A stretch of DNA of 64,000 nucleotides, taken from assembly GCA_014359475.1 (NCBI GenBank), contig JACIZI010000008.1:62001-126000 (forward strand), given 5' to 3'. The notes beneath the pieces were generated by a model. The model was not told the origin of the DNA and did no database searches. It saw only the letters and a list, made by a program, of their open reading frames with translations. This DNA comes from Marinobacter sp. (GTDB taxonomy: Bacteria > Pseudomonadota > Gammaproteobacteria > Pseudomonadales > Oleiphilaceae). Shown piece by piece: positions 16,939-26,907 of this stretch. Made by a program: the position numbers and the translations under genes. Each line of letters opens with the position of its first letter. Position 1 is the stretch's first letter.

Positions 16939-17958
16939 ATGAGTAATGCTGCCTCGGTTCAGTATGAACACACCGCATATCGTGGCAATAGAAAAAGCCC
17001 TGAACCTGTTGCGCCACCTGCACAACGTAAGTTATTTGTAAATGGCTGGACCCAAGGTGGCCGGCCGCTCGAGAAAAGCAGCCGCTCCGGTGTTTTTCCG
17101 CCCAAGGCCCTGGAGACTTGGTCTCCTGCAGTCATGGTGGAAGAGGATGACCTCCGACAGCAGTTTGAGCGAGAAGCAGCTCAAGGCGGTGAGCCTTATA
17201 ACCCTGCGGGATGGATCAACGGAACCAGCATTCGATATGCAACCCTTCCTAGGGTAAGTTGGGCTTTGCTTTGGATGCGACATGGCGGGCGATTCGCATC
17301 TACCTGGTTATTGGTGCCATTTATCCTGGCTATGTTGACGATGTGGTTTGAGTTGGGATCGGAAACAGGCTGGAGTATTTTCTGGTGGGAAGTGGTTTTT
17401 CCGTTCATTGGTTATTTCTATCTACCGATGTTCATATGTTGGGGGATCGGCTACCTAGTGGAAAAGCACTTCCCTCACTTCATCTACCGCCGCCCCAAAG
17501 GTCCGAAATGGGAACTGAACCGCCGCACTGGCATGGTCACTCTCTACTATGATCCGGACACCGATGAACGAGCGGGTCAGATCAACGCGCAGGCTCCGTT
17601 CGATGAATGGGATGGTTACCTTGTCACTTTGCCAGATCGTCAGGGCAACTTATGGTATCGACTGAATCTGGTACACAAAACCGAAGAGTGGGCCTTACCC
17701 CTTAATCAGTTGATGCCGGCGACCACCAACCGGGAGGACGTTCTGGCTTTCTGGCTGTTGATCTGTCGGTACATGGACGTTACTCAGCCGTTGCCGGATA
17801 TTCCGTTGTTTGAATCCTTCCGTCACGAAGATCCCCGCACGCTCCGTCACGATGAGAAGAGCGGTCGTAATCCACGATACTGGCGTGATATGAGCAAGCA
17901 AGAGTATGAGCGGTTCAAAGACGACAATCGTCATAAGCTGTACAACAATAAATGGTAA
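16939..17958 (+). CDS. Candidate immunity membrane protein of the type VI effector
   Basis: A 339-residue protein starting 14 bp after the effector stop. It has two neighbouring membrane segments (WLLVPFILAMLTMWFELG and VVFPFIGYFYLPMFICWGIG, about 120-170) flanked by soluble domains; the C-terminal part (WELNRRTGMVTLYYDPDTDE, FDEWDGYLVTLPDRQGNLWY) resembles the DUF6708-type domain found next to type VI effectors. Position and membrane topology fit an immunity protein that blocks the effector in the inner membrane. This role is inferred from context; I know no characterised homologue. Confidence 0.55.
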   Translation: MSNAASVQYEHTAYRGNRKSPEPVAPPAQRKLFVNGWTQGGRPLEKSSRSGVFPPKALETWSPAVMVEEDDLRQQFEREAAQGGEPYNPAGWINGTSIRYATLPRVSWALLWMRHGGRFASTWLLVPFILAMLTMWFELGSETGWSIFWWEVVFPFIGYFYLPMFICWGIGYLVEKHFPHFIYRRPKGPKWELNRRTGMVTLYYDPDTDERAGQINAQAPFDEWDGYLVTLPDRQGNLWYRLNLVHKTEEWALPLNQLMPATTNREDVLAFWLLICRYMDVTQPLPDIPLFESFRHEDPRTLRHDEKSGRNPRYWRDMSKQEYERFKDDNRHKLYNNKW

Positions 17959-17976
17959 TGGTTTAAGGACAATCTC

Positions 17977-18420
17977 TTGAAGCACTGGTTGCTCGTCTTT
18001 CTCTTCCTCCCACTTCCCACCATGGCCGGTGTCTACAAATGGACCGATGCCAACGGCCAGGTCCATTTTGGTGATCGCCCACCCGCGGAAAAAACGGCAG
18101 AGGAGGTCACCATTAACGCGGAACCTCCTGGCAAGGATGCGGCAGCCAGTGAGCGGATCCGGAAGATGAACGAGTTTCTGGGTCAGCGCCAGGCAGAGCG
18201 GGAGGTTCGTCAGGCTGAGGAGGCGAAAATTCAGCGGCGGGCCGAAATGCAGGAGGCCCGGTGCCGCAAACTCAAGGCACAATTGAAGCACATGGCCAGT
18301 GTGTCTACTTTCTACAATCTCAATGAGGATGGCGAAAAAGTATTCGTCAGCGAAGAAGATAATACCCGTATCCGGGAACGCTTTAGTCAGAGGGTCAGGC
18401 AGGCCTGCGGGAAATCCTGA
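17977..18420 (+). CDS. DUF4124-domain envelope protein
   Basis: A 147-residue protein with a cleavable signal peptide (MKHWLLVFLFLPLPTMAG) followed by VYKWTDANGQVHFGDRPP, the exact DUF4124 pattern, then a charged coiled-coil of about 90 residues rich in Glu, Arg and Gln. DUF4124 proteins are periplasmic with unknown function. The start codon is TTG at 17977, with AAGGAC 9 bp upstream; no ATG fits the signal peptide. It follows the candidate immunity gene by 18 bp, but DUF4124 genes are common elsewhere and need not belong to the type VI island. Confidence 0.8.
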   Translation: MKHWLLVFLFLPLPTMAGVYKWTDANGQVHFGDRPPAEKTAEEVTINAEPPGKDAAASERIRKMNEFLGQRQAEREVRQAEEAKIQRRAEMQEARCRKLKAQLKHMASVSTFYNLNEDGEKVFVSEEDNTRIRERFSQRVRQACGKS

Positions 18421-18792
18421 GCTAAGCGAATAATCGTGCTACACCGGCACCGTCAATAAACAGTCACATCGTAGCCATACTCCGGTCATTTGAGTTTCCC
18501 ATAGTGGCCATGACGCCTTGTTCGTCCATGGGGAATGTTGTGCTCGGCTCGGCCCGGTTTCGTTCGCGGTTTGCCGATGCTCTTGTTGTTGGGTGCTATC
18601 GATACAGGAATATCTGGGCATATCGACAAGAACGGTGACCACTCAATCCGGCGGATGTCCTGATTCCGACCTAACGTTATCGCCCGTTTACCCGAGCCGT
18701 CCGCACTGGCAAACTTCGTGGCCAGTGTAAAGGCGTGTTTTTATTGCCGACGACTACCAGCAAACCGGAAAGCCATTAAAAAAGGACTCAAA
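18421..18792. other. Intergenic region without recognised gene
   Basis: 372 bp between the DUF4124 gene and the nucleotidase. Short open frames on both strands have no family features. The only clear element is the AAAAAAGGACTC ribosome site just before 18793. I see no terminator hairpin with a T-run and no good promoter. Confidence 0.4.
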
Positions 18793-20805
18793 ATGCGCCA
18801 CCTGACCCGAACCCTGCCTCTTTGCATGATTGCCAGCGCCGCTGTTCTGAGCGGTTGCAATTCAGACGACGATCAGGTGGCTGAAAGTGCCACCGTCGAT
18901 CTGCGTTTGATGGAAACCACGGATATCCACTCCAATGTCCTGGATTACAACTACTACAGCGATATGCCGGATCCCACGATCGGCCTGGTGCGCACGGCCA
19001 GCCTGATCCGCCAGGCTCGTGAGGAGTTGAGCGAGCCCGGTAACAACGTCCTCGTTGACAACGGCGACCTGATCCAGGGCAGCCCCATGGGCGACTGGCG
19101 CGCGGCCGTAGGACTTGCGCCGGGTGAGGTCCATCCGGTCTACAAGGCGATGAACCTGCTGGACTACACAGTCTCCAATTACGGCAACCATGAATTCAAC
19201 TACGGTCTCGAGTACCTGGCCGAAAGTGTGAACGATGCCGACTTCCCGTACGTCAGCGCCAACATCTTCAGGGATGACGGCGATGATAATCCGGACAACG
19301 ACGAGCCCTATTTCAGCCCCTATAAGCTGGTCAATAAAACGCTTCAGGACCGGGAAGGCAATGTGCATGAGCTGACCATTGGCTTTATCGGATTCGTGCC
19401 GCCCCAGATCATGCAATGGGACAAGGCCAATCTGGACGGCCGCGTCATCACCAAGGACATCAGGGCGATGGCCGAGCACTATGTACCGCAGATGAAGGCA
19501 GAGGGGGCCGACCTGGTTGTGGCGATCGCCCATTCCGGCATCAGCACCAAACCCTACGATCCTGCCGCCAAAGCCGAGAACAGCAGCTGGTACCTGGCTG
19601 ACGTGCCGGGTATCGACGTGATGATGCTGGGCCACAGTCACCTGGTGTTTCCGTCCGAGGCCTATGCTGATACCCCGGAGGTGAATGTCGAGAAAGGGAC
19701 CGTCAAAGGCGTGCCCACTGTTATGCCGGGCTATTGGGGGGATCACCTGGGTGTCATCGACCTGACACTGGCCTACAGCGCAGACGAGGACAGCTGGACA
19801 GTGACCGACAGTCAGGTCGCGGCGCGCCCGATCATGGTGGATGGTCAACCCGTCGTGGAGGCCGACAGCATGATCGCCACGGCCGTTGCCGACGACCATC
19901 AGGCCACGCTGGATTACATGGGCACGCCTATTGGTTCGTCAACCGACGACATATTCAGCTTCCTGGCCCTGGTAAAGGATGACCCGTCGATCCAGATCGT
20001 CAGCGACGCGCAGAAAGCCTATGTGGAGGAGCTGATCCAGGGCGATGTGAATTTGCAGGACCTGCCGGTATTGTCAGCGGCGGCTCCGTTCAAGGCCTGT
20101 GACCGGAACGGCGATTGCAGCGAGGAAAGCAGCTTTACCACTGTGCCTGCCGGGAAGCTTACCCTGCGCAACGCGGCGGACCTGTACCTGTATGCGAACA
20201 CCCTGGTGGCGGTAAAGGTAAACGGTGACGAGCTTCGGGGCTGGCTGGAGTGCTCGGCATCGCAGTTCTACCAGATTGATCCGGACAGCAGTGAGCGCCA
20301 GGAACTGGTCAATTACACCGGCTTCCCGACCTATAATTTCGACGTGATTGACGGTGTCACCTACGAGATCGACGTGACGCAGCCGCCCCGGGATGACCGG
20401 GACTGCAACGTGATCAACGAGGGTGCCCAGCGGATCCGGAATCTCAAGTACCAGGGGGTTGCTGTGACACCCGACCAGGAATTCATCGTGGCCACCAACA
20501 ACTACCGCGCCAATGGCGGCGTGTTCCCCGGCACCGGCAGCGATCACATCGTGATCAACTCTCCGGATGCCAATCGCACGGTCCTGGCCAACTACATCCG
20601 CGACAACAGCCCGGTGACCCCGACCGCCGACGGCAACTGGTCTTTTGCCAGCATCAGTGGCGGAACGGCGTCGCTCGAGCCGGTCTTCCGGGTGCCCGAT
20701 ACAGATCGCGCGCGCAACTTCGTGGCGGAGAAGGCACCGAATGCCACCTTCCTCGAGGTAAATGCCAACAATGAGGCGGTGTACCGACTCAACCTGCTGC
20801 CGTGA
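18793..20805 (+). CDS. CpdB/UshA-like nucleotidase lipoprotein
   Basis: A 670-residue protein with a lipoprotein signal (CMIASAAVLSGC; acylated cysteine at about 23). The metallophosphatase domain follows: RLMETTDIHSNVLDYNYY (first metal-binding DXH), VLVDNGDLIQGSPMGDW, SNYGNHEFNYGLEYL (the GNHE motif) and MMLGHSHLVFPSEAY. The C-terminal 5'-nucleotidase domain has NLYLYANTLVAVKVNG-like and ATNNYRANGGVFPGTGSDH segments, most like 2',3'-cyclic-nucleotide 2'-phosphodiesterase/3'-nucleotidase (CpdB). It would release phosphate and nucleosides from extracellular nucleotides. CpdB is usually soluble in the periplasm; a lipid-anchored form is a small variation. The start is the ATG at 18793 behind AAAAAGGAC. 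Confidence 0.88.
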   Translation: MRHLTRTLPLCMIASAAVLSGCNSDDDQVAESATVDLRLMETTDIHSNVLDYNYYSDMPDPTIGLVRTASLIRQAREELSEPGNNVLVDNGDLIQGSPMGDWRAAVGLAPGEVHPVYKAMNLLDYTVSNYGNHEFNYGLEYLAESVNDADFPYVSANIFRDDGDDNPDNDEPYFSPYKLVNKTLQDREGNVHELTIGFIGFVPPQIMQWDKANLDGRVITKDIRAMAEHYVPQMKAEGADLVVAIAHSGISTKPYDPAAKAENSSWYLADVPGIDVMMLGHSHLVFPSEAYADTPEVNVEKGTVKGVPTVMPGYWGDHLGVIDLTLAYSADEDSWTVTDSQVAARPIMVDGQPVVEADSMIATAVADDHQATLDYMGTPIGSSTDDIFSFLALVKDDPSIQIVSDAQKAYVEELIQGDVNLQDLPVLSAAAPFKACDRNGDCSEESSFTTVPAGKLTLRNAADLYLYANTLVAVKVNGDELRGWLECSASQFYQIDPDSSERQELVNYTGFPTYNFDVIDGVTYEIDVTQPPRDDRDCNVINEGAQRIRNLKYQGVAVTPDQEFIVATNNYRANGGVFPGTGSDHIVINSPDANRTVLANYIRDNSPVTPTADGNWSFASISGGTASLEPVFRVPDTDRARNFVAEKAPNATFLEVNANNEAVYRLNLLP

Positions 20806-21073
20806 GCAGGGTGTTACGTCAAGCCCGGACCGCAATTTCAGCCGGATGAAGTCACGAATTCAGGAGGGGGAGGGTGAAGCAGGCCGGTGGCCAATTCTTA
20901 ATGCAATTGGTGCCGGTTTCTGGCGATCTGGTCTTTGTATGCTAGAGTGATGGTGAGTGGCTTCATCAACGAGTGTCGTCTTTGGCTCTTAATTCAAGGT
21001 GTATTGCCGGGCGTTCGTGATGGCAAATTTCGAAACGCCGACGTAGAACTTTTACTGATTAAGGAGGCAATAA

Positions 21074-21397
21074 ATGGAAGCGAAATCGAATCAGAGCGAA
21101 TACGATCAGGTCAAGGCGGATCTTCAGGCCCTGCGTGAGGATGTTGCCAAACTCACCAAATCCGTTGCTGATGGCCAGAAAAGTAACATCAGCAACCTGA
21201 GGGATGAAATCCGGCGTGAAAGCCGGGAAGCGCTGGATCATGTGCGGCAGCGTGGTGACGAGGCGCTGAATCAGGCCCGGGATGCCGGCAGCAAGGCCGT
21301 TCACAGTGTCGAGGACCGAATTGAGGAGCGGCCGTTCCTGAGTATTATCATTATGTTCCTCGCCGGGCTCCTGGTCGGTAAGATGCTTGATCGCTGA
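21074..21397 (+). CDS. YqjD/ElaB-like (DUF883) membrane-anchored protein
   Basis: A 107-residue protein: a long amphipathic, charged helix (EYDQVKADLQALREDVAKLT onward) and one C-terminal membrane segment (FLSIIIMFLAGLLVGKMLDR), the exact architecture of DUF883/YqjD proteins, which in E. coli bind stationary-phase ribosomes at the inner membrane. It has a strong ribosome site, AAGGAGG. A membrane-protein gene follows 2 bp later, as yqjE follows yqjD in enterics. Expression in stationary phase would be expected by analogy only. Confidence 0.85.
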   Translation: MEAKSNQSEYDQVKADLQALREDVAKLTKSVADGQKSNISNLRDEIRRESREALDHVRQRGDEALNQARDAGSKAVHSVEDRIEERPFLSIIIMFLAGLLVGKMLDR

Positions 21398-21399
21398 TC

Positions 21400-21894
21400 A
21401 TGCTGGATTCCCCGCAAGTGCAGGGTGCAGTGCGCAAAGCGATCGCCGCTGTGGTTGGTTTCCTGGTGGCGTTGATTCTGCTCCTTACCCTGCTGATCGG
21501 AGGCATATACCTGCTGGGCAAAGCGGCCACTCTTGCCATGACACCCTACCTGGGAGAGGCTGGTGCACTGGCTGCCACAGGGTTATTATGCCTCCTTTTG
21601 CTGGTCGCAGCGTTTTATCGCGTGACCAGACCTGCGCCCCGTCGATCCTCCCAGCGTGATGCTGAGGCAGGGTCTTCGCCGAATCTGGTTGAGGCACTGC
21701 GCGAGGTTATTCGGGAAAATCCCGTGGAATCCGCATTCACGGCATTTGCGGTAGGCGTTGTTGAGCAGAGTGATCCTAGGCTCAAATCTCTTTTGCTGGA
21801 CGGTGGTGTCGCGTTGCTGAAGCAGCGTGAGGCTGAAGCCCGGACTGACCCCGAGAGGGAGCGTCCGGATTCCGACGTGAAATCAGACCCTTGA
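21400..21894 (+). CDS. Small membrane protein, YqjE-like position
   Basis: A 164-residue protein with two membrane segments near the N-terminus (AAVVGFLVALILLLTLLIGG; ALAATGLLCLLLLVAAFYRV) and a charged cytoplasmic tail (LVEALREVIRENPVESAFTA). It starts 2 bp after the YqjD-like gene, so they are co-translated. The order matches yqjD-yqjE, but the tail is longer than in YqjE, so I name it by position only. It is convergent with fabR, with only 5 bp between stops and no terminator. Confidence 0.7.
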   Translation: MLDSPQVQGAVRKAIAAVVGFLVALILLLTLLIGGIYLLGKAATLAMTPYLGEAGALAATGLLCLLLLVAAFYRVTRPAPRRSSQRDAEAGSSPNLVEALREVIRENPVESAFTAFAVGVVEQSDPRLKSLLLDGGVALLKQREAEARTDPERERPDSDVKSDP

Positions 21895-21899
21895 TCCAG

Positions 21900-22532
21900 T
21901 CACTGCGTTTTTCCGGACTTGGCGGACAGTGCAAGGCGCTGTGAACCTATCAGTATCATTCGTAGCTCAGTCTTCAGTTTCTCTTTCAGCACGTCCTTCT
22001 CGGTGGGGGTGGCATCCAGTGCTTCGGCGCCCTGATTGAACACCAGGGTGACCATGGCTTCCGCCACCAGCCGGGAATCCGAGAGCGGTTTGTTCTGCTC
22101 CACAGCAAACCGCCGGAGATCATCCGCCAACTCGGTGACGAAATGCTCGATTTCTGCCTTCACAGCGGTCCGGAAGGTTTTTGAGACACCGGTCTTTTCC
22201 TGCAGCATCAGCCGGAAAAGATTGGAGTTATTGCTCAGGTACTCCATGAAAGTCTCGATGGAAGTGCTTATTGCGCTTCCGTTTTTTGCAATACGCTTGC
22301 GGGCGTGGCGCATCAATTGGCGCAGCGCCACGCCGCCTTCATCCACCAGGGCCAGACCCAGCTCATCCAGCTCTGAGAAGTGCCGGTAGAAGGACGTAGG
22401 GGCAATACCGGCTTCCCGGGCGACTTCCCTCAGGCTCAGGCTGCCGAAACCCCGGTCCGCGCTCATCTGCTTGAGGGCGGAATCCATTAGCGCGCGGCGG
22501 GTTCTCAGTTTTTGTTCGGCTCGGGTGGACAC
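21900..22532 (-). CDS. fabR: TetR-family repressor FabR
   Basis: A TetR regulator with the FabR signature SLSLREVAREAGIAPTSFYR (helix-turn-helix, about residues 30-50) followed by HFSELDELGLALVDEGG and LRQLMRHARKRIAKNGS, all near-identical in layout to E. coli FabR. FabR represses unsaturated fatty-acid genes (fabA/fabB) in response to acyl-thioester pools. I place the start at the GTG at 22532 (VSTRAEQKLRTRR), preceded by GGAG; the frame continues upstream to a TTG at 22586 but without family resemblance. It is divergent from aspS. Confidence 0.9.
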   Translation of the reverse strand: MSTRAEQKLRTRRALMDSALKQMSADRGFGSLSLREVAREAGIAPTSFYRHFSELDELGLALVDEGGVALRQLMRHARKRIAKNGSAISTSIETFMEYLSNNSNLFRLMLQEKTGVSKTFRTAVKAEIEHFVTELADDLRRFAVEQNKPLSDSRLVAEAMVTLVFNQGAEALDATPTEKDVLKEKLKTELRMILIGSQRLALSAKSGKTQ

Positions 22533-22658
22533 GGAATGACTCCAGAAATTCAAAAGCACCGTATTATAGCGGGATGACCTCGCCAAGACGAACCGCCCTG
22601 ATGTGAAAACCGGTGAAATGCTGTGTTATCCATGCCTGATTTTCCCGTCTGTTATGTT

Positions 22659-22664
22659 TATAAT
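22659..22664 (+). promoter_or_regulatory. Candidate -10 box for aspS
   Basis: A perfect TATAAT in the divergent fabR-aspS region, 83 bp before the aspS start. The -35 region (around 22636-22641, CTGATT) is poor, so the promoter would rely on the -10 box. Inferred from consensus only. Confidence 0.45.
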
Positions 22665-22746
22665 GTGCGGCTTTTCGGGTAGGGTCCGCCAAAACCTTTT
22701 TACCCCTCAGAATTCATTGCCAACATCTGTAACAACGGGAACCGGT

Positions 22747-24549
22747 ATGCGCAGCCATTATTGCGGTGGAATCAACGAAGCTCACATCGACCAGGAAGTC
22801 ACGCTCTGCGGTTGGGTACATCGCCGTCGCGACCATGGCGGGGTGATCTTTCTGGATCTTCGTGACCGGGATGGTATCTCCCAGGTCGTGTTTGATCCGG
22901 ATACCGAAGAAAGTTTTGCCCTGGCTGAAAAAGTGCGCAGTGAGTTTGTGATTCAGGTCACTGGCCGTGTCCGTCGTCGTCCTGCCGGCACCGAGAACGA
23001 CAACATGCCCACCGGCCAGGTGGAAGTGCTGGGCAAACAGCTGAACATCCTCAATGCGGCTGCGACACCACCCTTCCCGCTGGATGAGCATGTGGATGTG
23101 GGCGAGGACGTGCGCCTCAAGTATCGGTTTGTGGACCTGCGTCGTCCGGAAATGCTCAACCGCCTGCGCTTTCGCTCCCGGGTGACCAGCTATATCCGCA
23201 ACTTTCTGGACAGCCGTGGCTTTATGGATGTGGAAACGCCCATCCTGACCCGCGCCACCCCGGAAGGTGCCCGTGACTATCTGGTGCCCAGCCGCACCCA
23301 TGAGGGTTCCTTCTTTGCGCTGCCCCAGTCCCCGCAGTTGTTCAAACAGCTGCTGATGGTCTCCGGCGTGGATCGTTATTATCAGATCGCCAAGTGCTTC
23401 CGGGACGAAGACCTGCGGGCGGATCGCCAGCCGGAATTCACCCAGGTGGACATCGAGGCCTCCTTCATCGATGAAAAAGAGCTGATGGCCCTGAACGAGG
23501 ACATGATCCGTGCCCTGTTCAAGGATGTACTGGATGTGGAATTGCCGGAATTCCCCCGCATGCCATACTCCGAAGCCATGCAGCGCTATGGCAGCGACAA
23601 GCCGGACCTGCGTATCCCGCTGGAACTGATTGACGTAGCGGATCTGGTGGAAGGTGTCGACTTCAAGGTGTTCGCTGGTCCGGCGAAGGATCCGAAAGGG
23701 CGGGTCGCTGCGCTGCGGGTACCAAAGGGTGGCGAGCTGACCCGTAAGCAAATTGACGACTACACCAAATTCGTGGGTATCTACGGTGCCAAGGGGCTGG
23801 CGTACATCAAGGTCAACGACCTGTCGAAGGGTGTGGAAGGCCTGCAGTCGCCGATTATCAAGTTCCTGGGCGACGAAGTGGCCATGGCCGTGATGGAGCG
23901 CGTTGCCGCCGAAGATGGCGACATCGTGTTCTTCGGTGCCGACAAGACCAACGTGGTTAACGAGGCGCTGGGTGCCCTGCGCATCAGAATCGGTCACGAT
24001 CTGGAGATGCTCACCAGCGAGTGGGCCCCGCTGTGGGTGGTCGATTTCCCGATGTTCGAGGAAACCCCCGACGGCAAGCTGACCGCGATTCACCATCCGT
24101 TCACCGCACCGTCCTGTTCGGCCGAAGAACTGGCCGCCAACCCGGAAACAGCCCTGTCCCGTGCCTACGACATGGTACTGAACGGCACCGAGCTGGGTGG
24201 CGGTTCCATTCGTATTCACAACGAAGAAATGCAGCAGTCGGTTTTCCGGACCCTGGGTATCGATGATCAGGAGGCTCGGGCCAAGTTTGGCTTCTTGCTG
24301 GATGCCCTGAAGTTCGGTTGCCCACCCCATGGCGGCCTGGCGTTCGGGCTGGATCGCCTGGTGATGCTGATGACCGGTGCGTCCTCCATTCGTGATGTCA
24401 TTCCGTTCCCGAAAACCCAGAGCGCCACCTGTCTGATGACCCAGGCGCCGGGGGAGGTTGACGAGAAGCAGCTCAAAGAGCTGCACATTCGCCTGCGCCG
24501 GTCTGCGGTCAAGGTTGCCGAAGCAGAGCCGGGCGGTCAGGATCACTGA
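22747..24549 (+). CDS. aspS: Aspartyl-tRNA synthetase
   Basis: A 600-residue class II synthetase. It begins [20 protein letters not shown] with an N-terminal OB anticodon-binding fold ([20 protein letters not shown]). Class II motifs are present: [20 protein letters not shown] (motif 1), [19 protein letters not shown] (motif 2) and [19 protein letters not shown] (motif 3), plus the bacterial GAD insertion domain at about 290-420. It may charge tRNA-Asp only or be non-discriminating; sequence alone does not show this. The start at 22747 matches the family N-terminus. Its stop overlaps the ruvC start by one base. Confidence 0.97.
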   Translation: MRSHYCGGINEAHIDQEVTLCGWVHRRRDHGGVIFLDLRDRDGISQVVFDPDTEESFALAEKVRSEFVIQVTGRVRRRPAGTENDNMPTGQVEVLGKQLNILNAAATPPFPLDEHVDVGEDVRLKYRFVDLRRPEMLNRLRFRSRVTSYIRNFLDSRGFMDVETPILTRATPEGARDYLVPSRTHEGSFFALPQSPQLFKQLLMVSGVDRYYQIAKCFRDEDLRADRQPEFTQVDIEASFIDEKELMALNEDMIRALFKDVLDVELPEFPRMPYSEAMQRYGSDKPDLRIPLELIDVADLVEGVDFKVFAGPAKDPKGRVAALRVPKGGELTRKQIDDYTKFVGIYGAKGLAYIKVNDLSKGVEGLQSPIIKFLGDEVAMAVMERVAAEDGDIVFFGADKTNVVNEALGALRIRIGHDLEMLTSEWAPLWVVDFPMFEETPDGKLTAIHHPFTAPSCSAEELAANPETALSRAYDMVLNGTELGGGSIRIHNEEMQQSVFRTLGIDDQEARAKFGFLLDALKFGCPPHGGLAFGLDRLVMLMTGASSIRDVIPFPKTQSATCLMTQAPGEVDEKQLKELHIRLRRSAVKVAEAEPGGQDH

Positions 24550-25076
24550 TGCCGATCATCCTGGGGGTGGATCCAGGGTCCCGGATTACCGGCTACGGAA
24601 TTATCCGTGCCGAAGGCCGGCAGATAGAGTACATCGACAGTGGTTGTATCCGGGTGGGTGAGAAGCCCATGGCGGAGCGGCTGCAGACCATCTTTCACAG
24701 CCTGGCATTGCTGATTGGCGAATATCGACCGGAGCAGTTTGCGATTGAACAGGTGTTCATGGCGCGCAACCCGGATTCAGCCCTCAAGCTGGGCCAGGCC
24801 CGGGGCGCGGCAATTGTCAGTGCCGCTAACAGCGGGCTGCCGGTTTACGAGTATTCGGCACGGCAGGTCAAACAGGCCGTAGTGGGCAAGGGCGGAGCAG
24901 ACAAGTCTCAGGTACAGCACATGGTGCAGGTCCTGCTGAAGCTGGCCCGTCAGCCCCAGGCGGATGCCGCGGATGCCCTGGGCGTTGCCCTTTGCCATGC
25001 GCACATGAGTCAGAGTATCGGCCGCCTCACGGGCACCCAGGGCAAGGCGCGCAACGGCCGTGTCCGTCAGTCCTGA
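24549..25076 (+). CDS. ruvC: Holliday-junction resolvase RuvC
   Basis: A 175-residue endonuclease with the RNase H-like fold: [17 protein letters not shown] supplies the first catalytic aspartate, [20 protein letters not shown] the glutamate, and [14 protein letters not shown] the last aspartates. It cleaves four-way junctions moved by RuvAB. The start shares one base with the aspS stop. It is followed by ruvA and ruvB in the standard order. Confidence 0.97.
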   Translation: MPIILGVDPGSRITGYGIIRAEGRQIEYIDSGCIRVGEKPMAERLQTIFHSLALLIGEYRPEQFAIEQVFMARNPDSALKLGQARGAAIVSAANSGLPVYEYSARQVKQAVVGKGGADKSQVQHMVQVLLKLARQPQADAADALGVALCHAHMSQSIGRLTGTQGKARNGRVRQS

Positions 25077-25107
25077 ATAACAGCGATAAACAGACGGGGA
25101 GCATCCC

Positions 25108-25734
25108 TTGATTGGTCGTATCCGAGGCGTTCTCATCGAAAAATCCCCCGCCCAGGCACTGGTAGAGTGTGATGGGCTGGGTTACGAAATTGACATTCCC
25201 TACACTACCTTCTTCCATCTGCCCGAAGCCGGCACCGAAGTCACCCTGCACACTCATTTTGTGGTGCGTGAGGATGCCCAGAGCCTGTATGGTTTTACCG
25301 CCCGGCTTGACCGGGATCTGTTTCGCCTGCTGATCCGGGTCAACGGTGTCGGCCCCAAACTGGCCGTGGGCATTCTGTCCGGGCTGGATGCTGACCGGTT
25401 CATCCGCTGTGTTGAAGCAAAAGATGTGTCCGCCCTGGTCAAGCTCCCCGGGGTTGGCAAGAAAACCGCCGAGCGACTGCTGATTGATATGGCGGACCGG
25501 ATCGGCCAATTGGAGGTCAGTTTCCGGGCCGCGGGCGGTGTCCGGGCCGGTGATCTGGCCGGGGGAGCGCCGGCCCGGCAGGACGCTCCCACCGAAGAGG
25601 CAGAGGCCGCTCTGATAGCCCTGGGCTACAAACCACAGGAAGCAGCGAAAGCCGTCAGCCGTGTCGCGGAAGAGGGCATGTCCAGCCAGGAACTGATCCG
25701 CCTGGCCCTGAAAAACATGATCCCGACCGGGTGA
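25108..25734 (+). CDS. ruvA: Holliday-junction DNA-binding subunit RuvA
   Basis: A 208-residue protein starting MIGRIRGVLIEKSPAQALVE, the OB-fold domain I. Two helix-hairpin-helix motifs follow (VNGVGPKLAVGILSGL; LPGVGKKTAERLLIDM). The C-terminal domain III (EAEAALIALGYKPQEAAKAV) contacts RuvB. The start codon is TTG at 25108, fixed by the conserved MIGR start; GGGGAG lies upstream. The TTG may lower expression relative to ruvB. Confidence 0.97.
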   Translation: MIGRIRGVLIEKSPAQALVECDGLGYEIDIPYTTFFHLPEAGTEVTLHTHFVVREDAQSLYGFTARLDRDLFRLLIRVNGVGPKLAVGILSGLDADRFIRCVEAKDVSALVKLPGVGKKTAERLLIDMADRIGQLEVSFRAAGGVRAGDLAGGAPARQDAPTEEAEAALIALGYKPQEAAKAVSRVAEEGMSSQELIRLALKNMIPTG

Positions 25735-25875
25735 TATTCTGGTAATGTGCGGGCATGGTGGCCCGGAACCTGTATAGAGCGTAACGTGACAGCCACAGAG
25801 CCCTTTGTACAATTGAACCGACTGCAAACCGAGGACGCCGAGGCATGACGTCGAGTCCCAGCAACGGGCACTACC

Positions 25876-26907
25876 ATGATTGAGTCTGATCGTCTGATTT
25901 CCCCCCGCCCGGGAGAGTACGAGGAAGTACAGGACCGCGCGATCCGCCCCAATCTGCTGGCGGAATACGTGGGTCAGCCTGTCGTGGCTGAGCAGATGGA
26001 CATTTTTATATCCGCAGCTCGCAAGCGCCGGGAAGCGCTGGACCATGTGCTGATCTTCGGTCCGCCCGGCCTCGGCAAGACCACCCTGGCCAATATCATC
26101 GCCAACGAGATGGGGGTGGCCATCAAGACAACTTCCGGTCCGGTTCTGGAAAAGGCGGGTGATCTGGCAGCCATGCTGACCAATCTGGAAGAGGGCGATG
26201 TCCTCTTTATCGACGAGATCCACCGGCTCAGTGCTGCGGTTGAAGAAGTGCTCTACCCGGCGATGGAAGACTACCAGCTGGATATCATGATCGGCGAAGG
26301 GCCGGCGGCCCGCTCCATCAAGCTGGATCTGCCTCCGTTTACTCTGGTGGGTGCCACCACCCGTGCCGGACTGCTGACCTCGCCGTTACGAGATCGTTTT
26401 GGCATCGTACAGCGGCTGGAGTTTTACAATACCCGTGACCTGACCAGTATTATCCAGCGTTCGGCGCACCTCTCCACTGTGCAAATTGAAGAATCCGGAG
26501 CCTTTGAGATCGCCCGCCGTTCCCGGGGGACACCCCGCATTGCCAACCGGCTGTTAAGACGCGTAAGGGACTACGCGGAAGTAAAGGCCGATGGCGTGAT
26601 TACTGCGGATATAGCCGACCTGGCACTGAACATGCTGAAGGTGGACAGTGAGGGGTTCGACCACATGGACCGGCGACTGCTGCTGGCCATGATCGAGAAG
26701 TTTGATGGCGGGCCGGTGGGGGTCGAAAGCCTTGCGGCTGCCATCAGCGAGGAGCGCGGTACTATTGAGGATGTGCTGGAACCGTTCCTGATCCAGCAGG
26801 GCTACATGGTGCGCACGCCCCGTGGCCGCATGGTAACGTCCCACGCTTATCAGCACTTCGGTGTGCCGGTCAGGGGCACCCGGAAAGGGGAGGATCTGTT
26901 TGACTGA
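25876..26907 (+). CDS. ruvB: Holliday-junction branch-migration ATPase RuvB
   Basis: A 343-residue AAA+ motor. N-terminal [20 protein letters not shown], Walker A in [20 protein letters not shown], Walker [11 protein letters not shown], sensor region [19 protein letters not shown] with the arginine finger, and a C-terminal winged helix ending [16 protein letters not shown]. It forms hexamers that drive branch migration with RuvA. A gap of about 140 bp to ruvA holds no gene. The stop overlaps the ybgC start by 8 bp. Confidence 0.97.
   Translation: MIESDRLISPRPGEYEEVQDRAIRPNLLAEYVGQPVVAEQMDIFISAARKRREALDHVLIFGPPGLGKTTLANIIANEMGVAIKTTSGPVLEKAGDLAAMLTNLEEGDVLFIDEIHRLSAAVEEVLYPAMEDYQLDIMIGEGPAARSIKLDLPPFTLVGATTRAGLLTSPLRDRFGIVQRLEFYNTRDLTSIIQRSAHLSTVQIEESGAFEIARRSRGTPRIANRLLRRVRDYAEVKADGVITADIADLALNMLKVDSEGFDHMDRRLLLAMIEKFDGGPVGVESLAAAISEERGTIEDVLEPFLIQQGYMVRTPRGRMVTSHAYQHFGVPVRGTRKGEDLFD

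Noticed and set aside
18439-18642. 67-codon minus-strand frame in the gap before the nucleotidase
   Set aside because: No ribosome site, no family features and unusual composition; probably chance.
22714-24546. 610-codon open frame on the minus strand
   Set aside because: Antisense shadow of aspS, whose class II motifs are complete on the plus strand.
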